The notes beneath the pieces were generated by a model. The model worked only from the letters and a program-made list of their open reading frames with translations. It did no database searches and had not been told where the DNA came from. Shown piece by piece: positions 1-6,607 of a stretch of 21,490 nucleotides of DNA (position 1 is the stretch's first letter; every line of letters begins with the position of its first letter). This DNA is from JAJYIW01 sp036787065 (GTDB lineage: Bacteria; Chloroflexota; Anaerolineae; Anaerolineales; Anaerolineaceae): assembly GCA_036787065.1 (NCBI GenBank), contig DAIQPZ010000031.1, positions 1-21,490 on the forward strand. The letters are read 5' to 3'. The position numbers were made by a program, and so were the translations under genes.

Positions 1-2
1 TC

Positions 3-284
3 GTAGATGGACAGGATGAGGAATTGACCGTGTATGCCAACCTGGAAGGCGGTTATTTCCTGCCTTTTGTCGACGCTCTGGCGGGGCATGAGACGTACGG
101 CGCCGGTCGCTACGTGGAACCTCAACCGCTGGAGGGAGGTCGTTTCCTGGTTGATTTTAACCTGGCCTATAACCCATACTGCGCCTTCAATGATGGCTGG
201 TCCTGCCCGCTGACCCCGGCTGAAAACCGCTTGAATGTTCCCATCCGTGCTGGCGAAAAACTATTTCAACAGGCCATCCATTAA
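3..284 (+). CDS. DUF1684 domain protein, C-terminal part (5' end outside window)
   Basis: The frame is open from the first bases of the window to a TAA at 282-284, so only about the last 93 residues are present. An internal TTG at 24 is probably not the start, because coding sense continues upstream of it. The segment carries the DUF1684 ending: a glycine/aromatic strand, a GRYVE turn, then FNLAYNPYCAF, CPL and ENRLNVPIRAGEK with the two cysteines typical of the family. DUF1684 proteins are of unknown biochemical function. The stop codon directly abuts the ATG of the M50 protease at 285, so the two genes are probably co-transcribed and perhaps translationally coupled. The family call is from remembered motif similarity. 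Confidence 0.75.
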   Translation, partial: VDGQDEELTVYANLEGGYFLPFVDALAGHETYGAGRYVEPQPLEGGRFLVDFNLAYNPYCAFNDGWSCPLTPAENRLNVPIRAGEKLFQQAIH

Positions 285-1403
285 ATGAATCAACGCACCA
301 TTCCACTTGGACGCATCTGGGGCATCCCTCTGACATTGGATCCTTCCTGGTTCTTAATCTTTATCCTGATTACCTGGACGATGGCGACGAACTATTATCC
401 GGCGGCCTATCGGAATTGGTCGGTAGCCACCTATTGGAGTCTGGGCGCAGCCACCTCGGTGCTGCTTTTTGTCAGCGTCATTTTGCATGAGATGGGCCAC
501 GCAATGGTTGCTCGGCGTTATGCCATTCCGGTTAACCGCATCACGTTGTTTATCTTTGGGGGTGTGGCGGAGATGAAAAAAGAACCCCCGACCGCTGTGT
601 CGGAATTCTGGATCGCTATCGCCGGACCAGTAGCCAGCATTCTACTGGCTGGTCTGTTCGGCGTGCTTCAAATGGCGTTTACGTCTATCTCACCGTTGAT
701 GGCGCTGGCAAAGTACCTGGCCTATATCAACGGCAGCCTGGCCTTGTTCAACCTCATCCCTGGTTTTCCCCTGGATGGAGGGCGTGTTTTGCGCGCCACT
801 TTGTGGGCTATCAGCCACGATTTCAGCAAGGCCACACGTATCGCTGCCTTGATCGGGCGTACCATCGCTTACATCGCGATTATTTTTGGTGTATGGGAGA
901 TTTTCACCGGGCGCTTTGGCAACGGCGTCTGGATCGCCTTTGTGGGCTGGTTCCTGGAAAGCGCGGCTGCTTCTACGCTCCGCCAGCAAACCATCCAGGA
1001 TATCTTAATGGGCCATCGCGTCTATGAAGTGATGCATACCAACTACCGGACGGTAATGGTGGGTACCACGGTGCAGAATTTGATTGAAGAACAGGTGATC
1101 AATACCAGGCAGCGGGCATTCATTGTCACCCGGGCTGATGAACCGGTGGGTCTGGTAACACTGGGAAATATTACCACCATACCACGCAAAGATTGGCCGG
1201 GTAAACCCGTGGAAGAAGTGATGATCCCAATGGGTCAGGTCAAGCGGGTCCAGCCGGATGCAGGCCTTTGGTCCGCCTTGGAAGAAATGGACAGCGACGG
1301 GGTGAACCAGCTTCCGGTGATGGTCGATAACCGCTGCTTGGGGATGCTCTCACGCGAAGATGTGATCGGGTTTATGCGCGCGCGGCGAGCGTTCAGCGTG
1401 TGA
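285..1403 (+). CDS. Site-2 protease family (M50) zinc metalloprotease with CBS domain pair
   Basis: This 372-residue protein is an integral membrane protease of the site-2/SpoIVFB type, which cuts substrates within or near the membrane. The zinc site HEMGH is at residues 68-72, inside a membrane segment, and the third ligand motif NLIPGFPLDGG is at about 156-166. Hydrophobic segments lie near 20-36, 52-70, 106-128, 137-158 and 185-225. From about residue 240 the sequence is soluble and shows two CBS-type units (YEVMHTNYRTV and VEEVMIPMGQV starts), which in this family are thought to bind adenine nucleotides and tune activity. The ATG is used because it follows the previous stop without a gap. 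The substrate is unknown; no obvious membrane-bound anti-sigma partner lies beside it. Confidence 0.93.
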   Translation: MNQRTIPLGRIWGIPLTLDPSWFLIFILITWTMATNYYPAAYRNWSVATYWSLGAATSVLLFVSVILHEMGHAMVARRYAIPVNRITLFIFGGVAEMKKEPPTAVSEFWIAIAGPVASILLAGLFGVLQMAFTSISPLMALAKYLAYINGSLALFNLIPGFPLDGGRVLRATLWAISHDFSKATRIAALIGRTIAYIAIIFGVWEIFTGRFGNGVWIAFVGWFLESAAASTLRQQTIQDILMGHRVYEVMHTNYRTVMVGTTVQNLIEEQVINTRQRAFIVTRADEPVGLVTLGNITTIPRKDWPGKPVEEVMIPMGQVKRVQPDAGLWSALEEMDSDGVNQLPVMVDNRCLGMLSREDVIGFMRARRAFSV

Positions 1404-1423
1404 AGTTTGGTTTCGATCTCAAC

Positions 1424-1537
1424 GTCCAGAGAGCGGAAATATGAGGGGAAAGACCCGAATTTGAGGTGTTTGCGGGTGCGAAGCACCAGTAAAACACCTC
1501 AAATTCGGCAACTTTCTTTGCGTGGCTGAGCAGTTAC
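1424..1537. mobile_element. Palindromic MITE-like element, copy 1 (left end decayed)
   Basis: The element fills most of the space between the M50 gene and the convergent S41 gene. Its core is a perfect 16-bp inverted repeat (1456-1471 with 1492-1507, CGAATTTGAGGTGTTT) around an inner GGTGC/GCACC. The right end, GCTGAGCAGTTAC at 1525-1537, matches the right end of the intact copy at 6616-6727. The left end can be aligned (ATATGAGGGGAAAG) but has lost its GTAACTGCTCAG tip, and I see no target duplication here. It has no coding capacity. Because it lies between convergent genes, its hairpin could also act as a terminator for both; that is inference. Confidence 0.75.
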
Positions 1538-1551
1538 CTTTTTTGTTTGGT

Positions 1552-2976
1552 TTAATAGACGCTGACTACCTGGAGCTTGAAAGGCTGGGTCCAGGCAGGC
1601 ATGGCCACCTGTTCTGCTTGAATCGGCGATAGAGGTTGGGAGAGTGGAACTGAACCCAGTGGCGTGGCCGACTTGGGCATTTCCTGGCTGAGTAATTCGA
1701 TAGCTTTGAGCAGTTGGCTGTCCTGGCTGGCCTTTACCTGGTCAGCCGTCATGCCGCGCTCCCCTTCAGGGGTGAGGGGCGCTATCCCGCTTGGCAGGGC
1801 TACGGGGACATCTGGTTGGAGGCCATTGTGCCAGATCACCCGTCCGGCGGGGGTTAGCCATTCTTCCGTGGCCAACAAAAGTGAGGATCCATCTGACAGT
1901 GGGAACGGGACCAGTACAGTGCCGGTGCCAAAAGTCTTGTCGCCGATCACCGTGCCGCGCTTGGCATCTTGCAAAGCGCCGGTCACAATTTCTGAAGCGC
2001 TGGCCGTGCCCTGGTTGATCAGGATTACCATGGGGATCTTGGTGGCCTGACCCCCCGGTCTGACTGCGGAGGCAGTCTGCTTGCCGGTGACGTCTTTCGT
2101 CAGCAAGACATTACCACCGGATAGGAACTGGCTGGCGACACCGATGGATTCGTCCAAAAGGCCACCTGCATCGTTGCGTAAGTCCAGGATAACCCCTGTG
2201 GCGTGCTGCTGATCCATCTGGCTCAAGGCTGCTTGTAGATCGCGGGTTACATTTTGGGAGAACGCCGCCACACGCACGTGCGCCAGAGTAGTACCCGGAA
2301 CCATGGACCAGGTGACGTTTTTAACCGTGATTTTTGCGCGGGTGATGGTGTAATCTTTAACTTCACCAGTGCTGGGCCTCACAATGGTGACAGTCACTTT
2401 CGTGCCTGCTGGGCCGAGGATGCGGTTAACCACATCGGTCAGCGCCATCCCGGTGACGTCTTTCCCATCGACTTTCTGGATGATGTCACCGGCGATGATA
2501 CCCGCTTGTTGAGCAGGCGAATTATCGATGGGGGCCACAATAATTGTGTTGCCATTCTTGGATTGGACCATTGCGCCGATACCTTCAAAAGTGCCCTGGG
2601 TGTAGTTCTGTTCTTCTTTGACCATCAGTGGGGTCTCGAAGCGGCTGTGCCCGGTGTCACCCAATGCATCGGTCATCCCGGTGATCGCACCGTAGGTGAG
2701 CGTCTGGGATTTGGCCGAAGGCTGGTCCACATAATTATCTTTGATGATTTGCCAGGCCTGCAAAATCAATTTCACGTTGCTTACCTCACCCTGTGGCACC
2801 GTAACACTGGTCAGGTTGGCCTGACTGCGGCTGTTCAGTACCTGTTCAACGACCATTCCACCCGCGCCGCCCAGGCATAGCACGAATAACAGGCTGAGCC
2901 CCCAAATCACACCAATCATGACCCGTTTTTTCATTTTGTTAGAACCTGTCTGGTTAGAAAATGTAGAATCCATCAT
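1552..2976 (-). CDS. S41 family C-terminal processing-type protease with PDZ domain
   Basis: The 474-residue protein has an N-terminal membrane anchor or signal (about residues 18-43), a linker, a PDZ domain (about 130-200, with GIIAGDIIQKVDGK), and the S41 core. The family cuts C-terminal tails of envelope proteins. The nucleophile is visible in GTASASEI (Ser326). The usual general-base lysine of FGKGTVQ is not: here the motif reads FGTGTVL, so Lys becomes Thr351 and the following Gln becomes Leu355. A Lys347 lies just before, in GDKTFG. Start: ATG at 2976, with GGGAG about 14 nt upstream; a second in-frame ATG (MKKRVM) 14 codons later is possible and would give a more normal signal sequence. 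It is transcribed after the membrane protein gene upstream, across a 145-bp gap. Confidence 0.9.
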   Translation of the reverse strand: MMDSTFSNQTGSNKMKKRVMIGVIWGLSLLFVLCLGGAGGMVVEQVLNSRSQANLTSVTVPQGEVSNVKLILQAWQIIKDNYVDQPSAKSQTLTYGAITGMTDALGDTGHSRFETPLMVKEEQNYTQGTFEGIGAMVQSKNGNTIIVAPIDNSPAQQAGIIAGDIIQKVDGKDVTGMALTDVVNRILGPAGTKVTVTIVRPSTGEVKDYTITRAKITVKNVTWSMVPGTTLAHVRVAAFSQNVTRDLQAALSQMDQQHATGVILDLRNDAGGLLDESIGVASQFLSGGNVLLTKDVTGKQTASAVRPGGQATKIPMVILINQGTASASEIVTGALQDAKRGTVIGDKTFGTGTVLVPFPLSDGSSLLLATEEWLTPAGRVIWHNGLQPDVPVALPSGIAPLTPEGERGMTADQVKASQDSQLLKAIELLSQEMPKSATPLGSVPLSQPLSPIQAEQVAMPAWTQPFKLQVVSVY

Positions 2977-3121
2977 CGTTTAATGCTACTCTCCCTTAGA
3001 TTAAGGTCAGTCATAGTGTATAACCCCGCTCATGTCTTTTTAATAAAACATCCTACCCTTGAATTCGTGAGAGTTACCTGTTTTAAACATATAAATTTCG
3101 GCAAATTTCACTCGATCAAGG

Positions 3122-3811
3122 TCAATCGGTTTTTGTTCTCCACACAGGGAAGCTGCGCACGAGCTCCAGTGTACTCAGGAGGGTGGTGATCCCCATGACC
3201 AGCGCGGAAACCAGCATAAAAATAAGGGTCGAGAAATTGAGCCAGGGCTGGCTCAGGCTGTTTGAATCAGTCCAAAAAAAGGCCAGCCAGACTATGACCA
3301 GGACAAAGATCAACGTCATGGCCAGGCTGGCCAGTGAAGCGGGCAAAAAGATTAAGCGTAGATCCTTAAGATTATGGGCATATTCAGAGAACCTGTGGAG
3401 TTGGGTGTATAAGACCGCCAGGACGACGAAGAAAATCAGAACGATGTAACCATCCGGCGGGGTATATATCAATAAGGCGACCGAGTAAACGATAGTGATG
3501 ATAGCGAGCAGGATTGGCAGAGCCGTTTTGAGCCATCTGGCGTGATCTCTCATCTGGTAGATGGCGTTAAATGCCAGAAGGATACTGATAAAGGTGGCGA
3601 TGATCATAATGGAAAAACTGTACATGATGAGCATGGTGACGGCTCTCAGGATGGGATAAGCCGCTAACAGACTTTTATAATGCAGGCCGAAATTACCGTT
3701 GCTGCTCATATCGCTGAGCAAAGAGATCCATATCAATGATGCAAAGAGAAAAAAAGGCGAAACGACAAAGAGCCGGACAGTAAAGCTGCGCAGTTGTTGG
3801 GTGGCATCCAT
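3122..3811 (-). CDS. Multipass membrane protein of unknown function
   Basis: From the ATG at 3811 this is about 229 residues with five or six hydrophobic segments (approximately 10-32, 50-80, 94-112, 118-135, 152-178 and 190-215, counted from that ATG). I recognise no family. A TTG at 3826 would add MYNYP, but the AAAGGA upstream would then abut it. By contrast a perfect TATAAT (3818-3823, minus strand) ends only 6 nt before the ATG, which fits leaderless transcription starting at or next to ATG 3811. Its charged loops have no obvious catalytic motif. It points in the same direction as the S41 protease, so it could be part of the same envelope unit, but the 145-bp gap makes that uncertain. 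Confidence 0.7.
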   Translation of the reverse strand: MDATQQLRSFTVRLFVVSPFFLFASLIWISLLSDMSSNGNFGLHYKSLLAAYPILRAVTMLIMYSFSIMIIATFISILLAFNAIYQMRDHARWLKTALPILLAIITIVYSVALLIYTPPDGYIVLIFFVVLAVLYTQLHRFSEYAHNLKDLRLIFLPASLASLAMTLIFVLVIVWLAFFWTDSNSLSQPWLNFSTLIFMLVSALVMGITTLLSTLELVRSFPVWRTKTD

Positions 3812-3817
3812 TGGGTA

Positions 3818-3823
3818 ATTATA
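3818..3823 (-). promoter_or_regulatory. -10 box (TATAAT), likely leaderless start for the membrane protein
   Basis: On the minus strand TATAAT is followed by six bases and then ATG (3811-3809), which puts the expected transcription start at the start codon itself. The -35 region is weak (no TTGACA-like hexamer at 16-18 bp). The same arrangement, with a good -35, is seen in front of dnaE. Confidence 0.5.
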
Positions 3824-3901
3824 CAATCCTTTTACCGGTTTTCAGGTAAAATCGATCCAAGGCTTCTCATTAAATTGTTCACCGATTGAGGAAAGGAATC
3901 C

Positions 3902-4018
3902 ATGGATTACCCTTTACAACAAACCGGTACAAATCGTTCGTCCAAGGTCGGGAGGGTAGGTGGGTTTGATGTGCATGATTACCTGATCCCACGCCGCCTG
4001 ACCTTCAGCACAATTTAA
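3902..4018 (+). CDS. Small ORF (38 residues) with strong ribosome binding site
   Basis: ATG at 3902 is preceded by GAGGAAAGGA with ideal spacing, one of the better ribosome binding sites in the window. It encodes 38 residues starting MDYPLQQTGTNRSS, with no hydrophobic stretch, no cysteines and a basic middle. The TAA (4016-4018) overlaps the stop of the minus-strand remnant at 4015. I do not recognise it. It may be a real small protein, or the first codons of a gene whose remainder was deleted, which the decayed surroundings make plausible. Confidence 0.4.
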   Translation: MDYPLQQTGTNRSSKVGRVGGFDVHDYLIPRRLTFSTI

Positions 4019-4359
4019 GCATGCCCCGACATCACGCTGCTCTTATGCGCTTTTTGAGATACACGCCAGTGGTTGAAGCCGAGGAGCAGGCATGCCAATC
4101 CACCGCCAAGATAGAACCAGCATTCCCCTGCCAAAGCGACGGTCAGGCAGAACAAACCAAACACAGCGATCTCAACCGCCGACAGCTTCAGTCTGAACCG
4201 ACCCGCGTAAATGAGCGTTCCTTGCATGCCCAGGTTATCATGGCAGGAGAGCGCCAGGGCGATTTTGCACGCATGGCGCAGCAATACGGCTGCCTTCCGC
4301 AGGAAGAGTGCTCCCATGGCGAATAAGTGCGGGGCAGGCAGTTCCAGGTAGCGTACCGA
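4015..4359 (-). pseudogene. 3' remnant of a membrane protein gene
   Basis: The frame is open from 4359, just after a stop, to TAA at 4015 and reads about 114 residues including RYLELPAPHLFA, SCHDNLGMQGTLIYAGR and two C-terminal hydrophobic segments. The sense is protein-like well upstream of the only ATG (4317), which has no ribosome binding site, so the true N-terminus is missing. The N-terminal side runs straight into the frame of a GDSL hydrolase start at about 4350-4360, which suggests a deletion that joined two genes out of frame. The parent family is not identified; a CDP-alcohol phosphatidyltransferase-like or other small membrane protein is possible. Confidence 0.5.
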
Positions 4360-4418
4360 TCACGATCCGTAATCGAGTCGCCAACCATGACCAGTTTGCT
4401 ACCTGTGTGAGTAAGCAT
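4344..4418 (-). pseudogene. 5' remnant of a GDSL/SGNH hydrolase gene
   Basis: From an ATG at 4418, with AGGA eight bases upstream, the frame reads MLTHTGSKLVMVGDSITDRDR. This is the characteristic start of SGNH hydrolases, including the block I GDS with its nucleophilic serine. After the ITD motif the homology stops and the frame continues as nonsense over the other gene remnant. Only some 20 codons survive, so no active enzyme can be made. The good ribosome binding site shows that this is the original start of a real gene. Confidence 0.55.
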
Positions 4419-4515
4419 CGGTCTATTCCTATTTGAAATCAAGTTTTTGATGGAGACCACAGTCCATCACACCCCTGAAATGATGTTAGCGAGAATGTGT
4501 TGCATTTTCCCACCA

Positions 4516-4524
4516 TGCTATAAT
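4516..4524 (+). promoter_or_regulatory. Extended -10 promoter of the cytidylate kinase-like operon
   Basis: TGCTATAAT is a perfect extended -10 (TGn plus TATAAT), placed 16 bases before the ATG at 4541. No good -35 is present, as is usual for extended -10 promoters. An AAGGG (4531-4535) lies between it and the ATG, so the leader is very short. Confidence 0.6.
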
Positions 4525-4540
4525 ATTTTAAAGGGATTGT

Positions 4541-5137
4541 ATGGCAGTTATCACCTTATCGCGGGAGTTCGGCAGTCTGGGAATGATCGTCGCTCAGCGG
4601 GTAGCGGAGAACCTGGGCTACCGCCTGGTCGGTCGTGAATTGATCAACCAGGCAGCATTGCGCTCGGGTGCGCCAGAGGTGGCCCTGGCAGTGATCGATG
4701 AGCTGAATCTTTTAGGATTGACCGTATCCTCCGATTCCATCGACGCTTACGTCCGGGCGGTTAAGGCGGTGGTGGACGAATTAGCACAAGAGGGCAACGT
4801 TGTCATCGTCGGGCGCGGCGGCCAGGTGATCTTGCGAGGCAGGCCGGATGTGCTGTGCGTGCTGATGGTCGCCCCACAAGCGCTGCGCATCGAGCGCATC
4901 GCCCAGCGCCAATCAATCCCGTGGGCGGCTGCCAGAGCACAGATTGAAGCCAGCGACAGGCACCGGCGGCGTTTTCTAAAGCACTTTTACAACGTCAAAT
5001 GGGATGACCCCGACCTGTATGACCTGGTGATCAATACCGCCTCGACCAGCGCGGATGACGCCAGCGAAATCATTTGCCACCTGGCCAGGGCCCGTGCGCC
5101 GCTGCCTTTCCTCCATCTACAGGAGCCGCCAATTTGA
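4541..5137 (+). CDS. Cytidylate kinase-like family protein
   Basis: The 198-residue protein starts MAVITLSREFGSLG, the P-loop region of the cytidylate kinase-like family (canonical SREYGSGG; here the second Gly is Leu). Further family blocks are NLGYRLVGRELI, GNVVIVGRGGQVIL (about 84-97), a CVLMVAPQALRIERIA arm, and DRHRRRFLKHFYNVKWDDPDLYDLVINT (about 127-154). Members are thought to phosphorylate CMP-like nucleotides, but the true substrate of this subgroup is unproven. The AAGGGATTGT before ATG supplies the ribosome binding site. It is first in a three-gene operon: its TGA overlaps the TTG start of the next gene. Confidence 0.85.
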   Translation: MAVITLSREFGSLGMIVAQRVAENLGYRLVGRELINQAALRSGAPEVALAVIDELNLLGLTVSSDSIDAYVRAVKAVVDELAQEGNVVIVGRGGQVILRGRPDVLCVLMVAPQALRIERIAQRQSIPWAAARAQIEASDRHRRRFLKHFYNVKWDDPDLYDLVINTASTSADDASEIICHLARARAPLPFLHLQEPPI

Positions 5138-5559
5138 GCACAGACGGCCGCCAAACACCTCACTCTTCTCACCTGGCTGAAGAGGGGCCTCAACATCCCA
5201 AATTTGCACACCCGGCCGAAGAAATATTCGCAAAAATAATGGATTTCTACGGCATCGCGTGGCAGTATGAACCACGCACCTTTCCCCTGGCATGGGATCC
5301 TCAAGGTAACATCACCGCGGCTTTCGCGCCAGATTTTTATCTGCCAGGCCAGGACCTGTATATCGAGTTGACCACCTTGCGCCCTAAGCTGGCCAATTAC
5401 AAAAACCGGCGGATACGCCGCATGCAAGAGCTTTACCCAGACGTGCACATCAAACTGATCAAGCGCCACGAGATGCGCACGCTGATGGTCAAATATGGTT
5501 TGTACGACGAAGCCGAGGCGATCCTTGGGACCGAAGCGCAAAAGGAGGTGGATGAATGA
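5134..5559 (+). CDS. Small PD-(D/E)xK nuclease-like protein
   Basis: The best start is TTG at 5134, which overlaps the previous stop (TTGA) and has AGGAG about 9 nt upstream, giving 141 residues. The core reads like a nuclease fold: an N-terminal helix with Glu30, then APDFYLPGQDLYIELTT, where Asp67 and Glu78 match the PD and E of PD-(D/E)xK, but the expected Lys position is Thr80. This is followed by a basic helix (NYKNRRIRRMQELYP) and a strand IKLIK. Members of that fold bind or cut nucleic acid. Whether this one is active is unknown, since ExT is seen in some families and can also mark a dead site. It is coupled to the flanking kinase-like and hpt genes by overlaps on both sides. Confidence 0.65.
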   Translation: MSTDGRQTPHSSHLAEEGPQHPKFAHPAEEIFAKIMDFYGIAWQYEPRTFPLAWDPQGNITAAFAPDFYLPGQDLYIELTTLRPKLANYKNRRIRRMQELYPDVHIKLIKRHEMRTLMVKYGLYDEAEAILGTEAQKEVDE

Positions 5560-6152
5560 AACCCGGTTATGAAGCGGAATTTGGAACGCTGACTGGCAGT
5601 GAGTTGGTCGCGGGAATAAAAGAGGTGGTGGTCTCGACCGAGGCGCTTCAGGAGCGCATCCAGGCGATTGGCGGGGCGATATCGGCGGATTATGTGGGTA
5701 AAAATCCCCTGGTGGTAGGGGTGCTCAGGGGGGTCTTGTTCTTTATAGCTGACCTGCTGCGCGCTATCACCATCCCGGTCGAGGTAGATTTTATGGCCGT
5801 GTCGCATTATTCCTCTGAGACACGCCAGACAGGGGTTGTGCGTGTTCAAAAAGACCTGGAGATGCCTTTGAAAGACCGCCACGTCCTATTTGTGGAGGGC
5901 GTGATCGACACCGGCCTGACCTTGAATTACCTGCTGAAGAGCCTGAGGGCGCGCGAGCCAGCCAGTCTGGAAGTGGTTGTCCTGTTCGACAAGGTCAGCA
6001 ACCGGTTGATCGATATCCCGCTCAAATACAAAGGGTTCGATCTGCCCGACCGGTTTGTGGTTGGGTATGGACTGGATTATCGTGAAAAGTACCGCAACCT
6101 GCCCTTCGTCGGCTTATTAAAGCCAGAGCTGTTTAAAAAACATTTACACTAA
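5556..6152 (+). CDS. hpt: Hypoxanthine phosphoribosyltransferase
   Basis: This 198-residue purine salvage enzyme transfers phosphoribose from PRPP to hypoxanthine or guanine. The PRPP loop is VLFVEGVIDTGLTL (about 109-122), followed by the FDKVSNR base-binding lysine segment (about 145-151) and the C-terminal DRFVVGYGLDYREKYRNLPFVG signature. An oddity is that the usual acidic pair of VEDIIDTG is VEGVIDTG here, so the second acidic residue is Gly, while the catalytic Asp before TG is kept. The ATG at 5556 overlaps the previous stop (ATGA) with GGAGG upstream, and is third in the operon. The gene converges on the 3' end of the minus-strand RNA at about 6190. Confidence 0.92.
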   Translation: MKPGYEAEFGTLTGSELVAGIKEVVVSTEALQERIQAIGGAISADYVGKNPLVVGVLRGVLFFIADLLRAITIPVEVDFMAVSHYSSETRQTGVVRVQKDLEMPLKDRHVLFVEGVIDTGLTLNYLLKSLRAREPASLEVVVLFDKVSNRLIDIPLKYKGFDLPDRFVVGYGLDYREKYRNLPFVGLLKPELFKKHLH

Positions 6153-6185
6153 GACCAATGGGGGAGTTTTATGTTCTAAGGGGAT

Positions 6186-6490
6186 TAATTAAAAAGTTGC
6201 AGGGATCCCAAGTAACCTACTACCTCTTCTGCTGTTCCATAAGTTTTCGGTGGATGTTCTCATTTGATCTTACATTTGAGAATACCATCACCTTATGAGA
6301 TTTTCTTGGCTCCACCTCATTCGTTCTCGTTGATTCTTCTCTTGTGAGAATTTTCTCTGATTACGAGTGAAGTTTCATTGCCTTGAAATCTTCCGCCTTT
6401 GGATGTTTCTTTCGAAACTGTTTCTGGTGAAACCTTCCTCAGGCTTCTGAACTGCAGTAGGCTTTCCAATTCCTCGGAACTCCCTGCAAC
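6186..6490 (-). ncRNA. Candidate novel structured non-coding RNA, about 300 nt
   Basis: No protein frame is supported here. A strong minus-strand promoter (-35 6517-6522, -10 6494-6499) predicts a start at 6487-6490. The first ten bases, GTTGCAGGGA (6490-6481), are perfectly complementary to TCCCTGCAAC at 6205-6196, which is followed at once by T5 (6195-6191), so the closing stem is also the terminator. Inside, 6463-6454 pairs with 6223-6214 (10 bp with wobbles). GTTTC-ACCA-GAAAC (6433-6420) and GTTTC-GAAA-GAAAC (6418-6405) are tandem hairpins. Others are GAAGaTTTCA/TGAAACTTC (6393-6369), CTCGT/ACGAG (6367-6326) enclosing TTCTC-ACAA-GAGAA, and GGTGGA/TCCACC (6316-6249) enclosing TTCTCA/TGAGAA. 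I find no hallmark motifs of RNase P RNA, tmRNA or SRP RNA, and it is too long for typical 6S RNA. Confidence 0.65.
6191..6205 (-). terminator. Intrinsic terminator at the 3' end of the ncRNA
   Basis: The 3' arm TCCCTGCAAC (6205-6196) is followed by TTTTT (6195-6191) and AATT on the minus strand. Its pairing partner is the 5' end of the same RNA about 280 nt away, so it ends the RNA as a unit. Confidence 0.5.
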
Positions 6491-6493
6491 ATT

Positions 6494-6522
6494 ATTATAG
6501 GTCGGTCAGGGTTGAGAGTCAA
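6494..6522 (-). promoter_or_regulatory. Near-consensus sigma-70 type promoter of the ncRNA
   Basis: On the minus strand TTGACT (6522-6517) and TATAAT (6499-6494) are separated by exactly 17 bases. This is the strongest promoter match seen in the window. No start codon with a ribosome binding site follows; instead the transcript would begin with one arm of a closed RNA stem. Confidence 0.75.
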
Positions 6523-6607
6523 TATAGTTAAGATTAGAAAATATGAATCTTCTGCGCACCTTCTTTACGAAGAGATGTAAATCACGTTTATGGTAAAATA
6601 ATATCAT

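Noticed and set aside
2254..2880. Plus-strand ORF of 208 codons opposite the S41 protease
   Set aside because: It lies wholly antisense to the PDZ and anchor region, which has clear domain motifs; the composition (His, Asp and Gly rich) mirrors the codon use of the real gene.
3001..3110. Promoter for the S41 protease (TTATACACT on the minus strand near 3015-3025)
   Set aside because: A weak -10-like TATACA is present but no matching -35 at 16-18 bp, so it was not listed as a feature.
6186..6490. RNase P RNA, tmRNA, SRP RNA or 6S RNA as identity of the structured RNA
   Set aside because: GAGGAA occurs but without the AAGTCC continuation and 3' ACAGAA block of RNase P RNA; no CCA end or tRNA-like arm for tmRNA; no SRP signature helix; length and many hairpins do not fit the single long bubble of 6S RNA.
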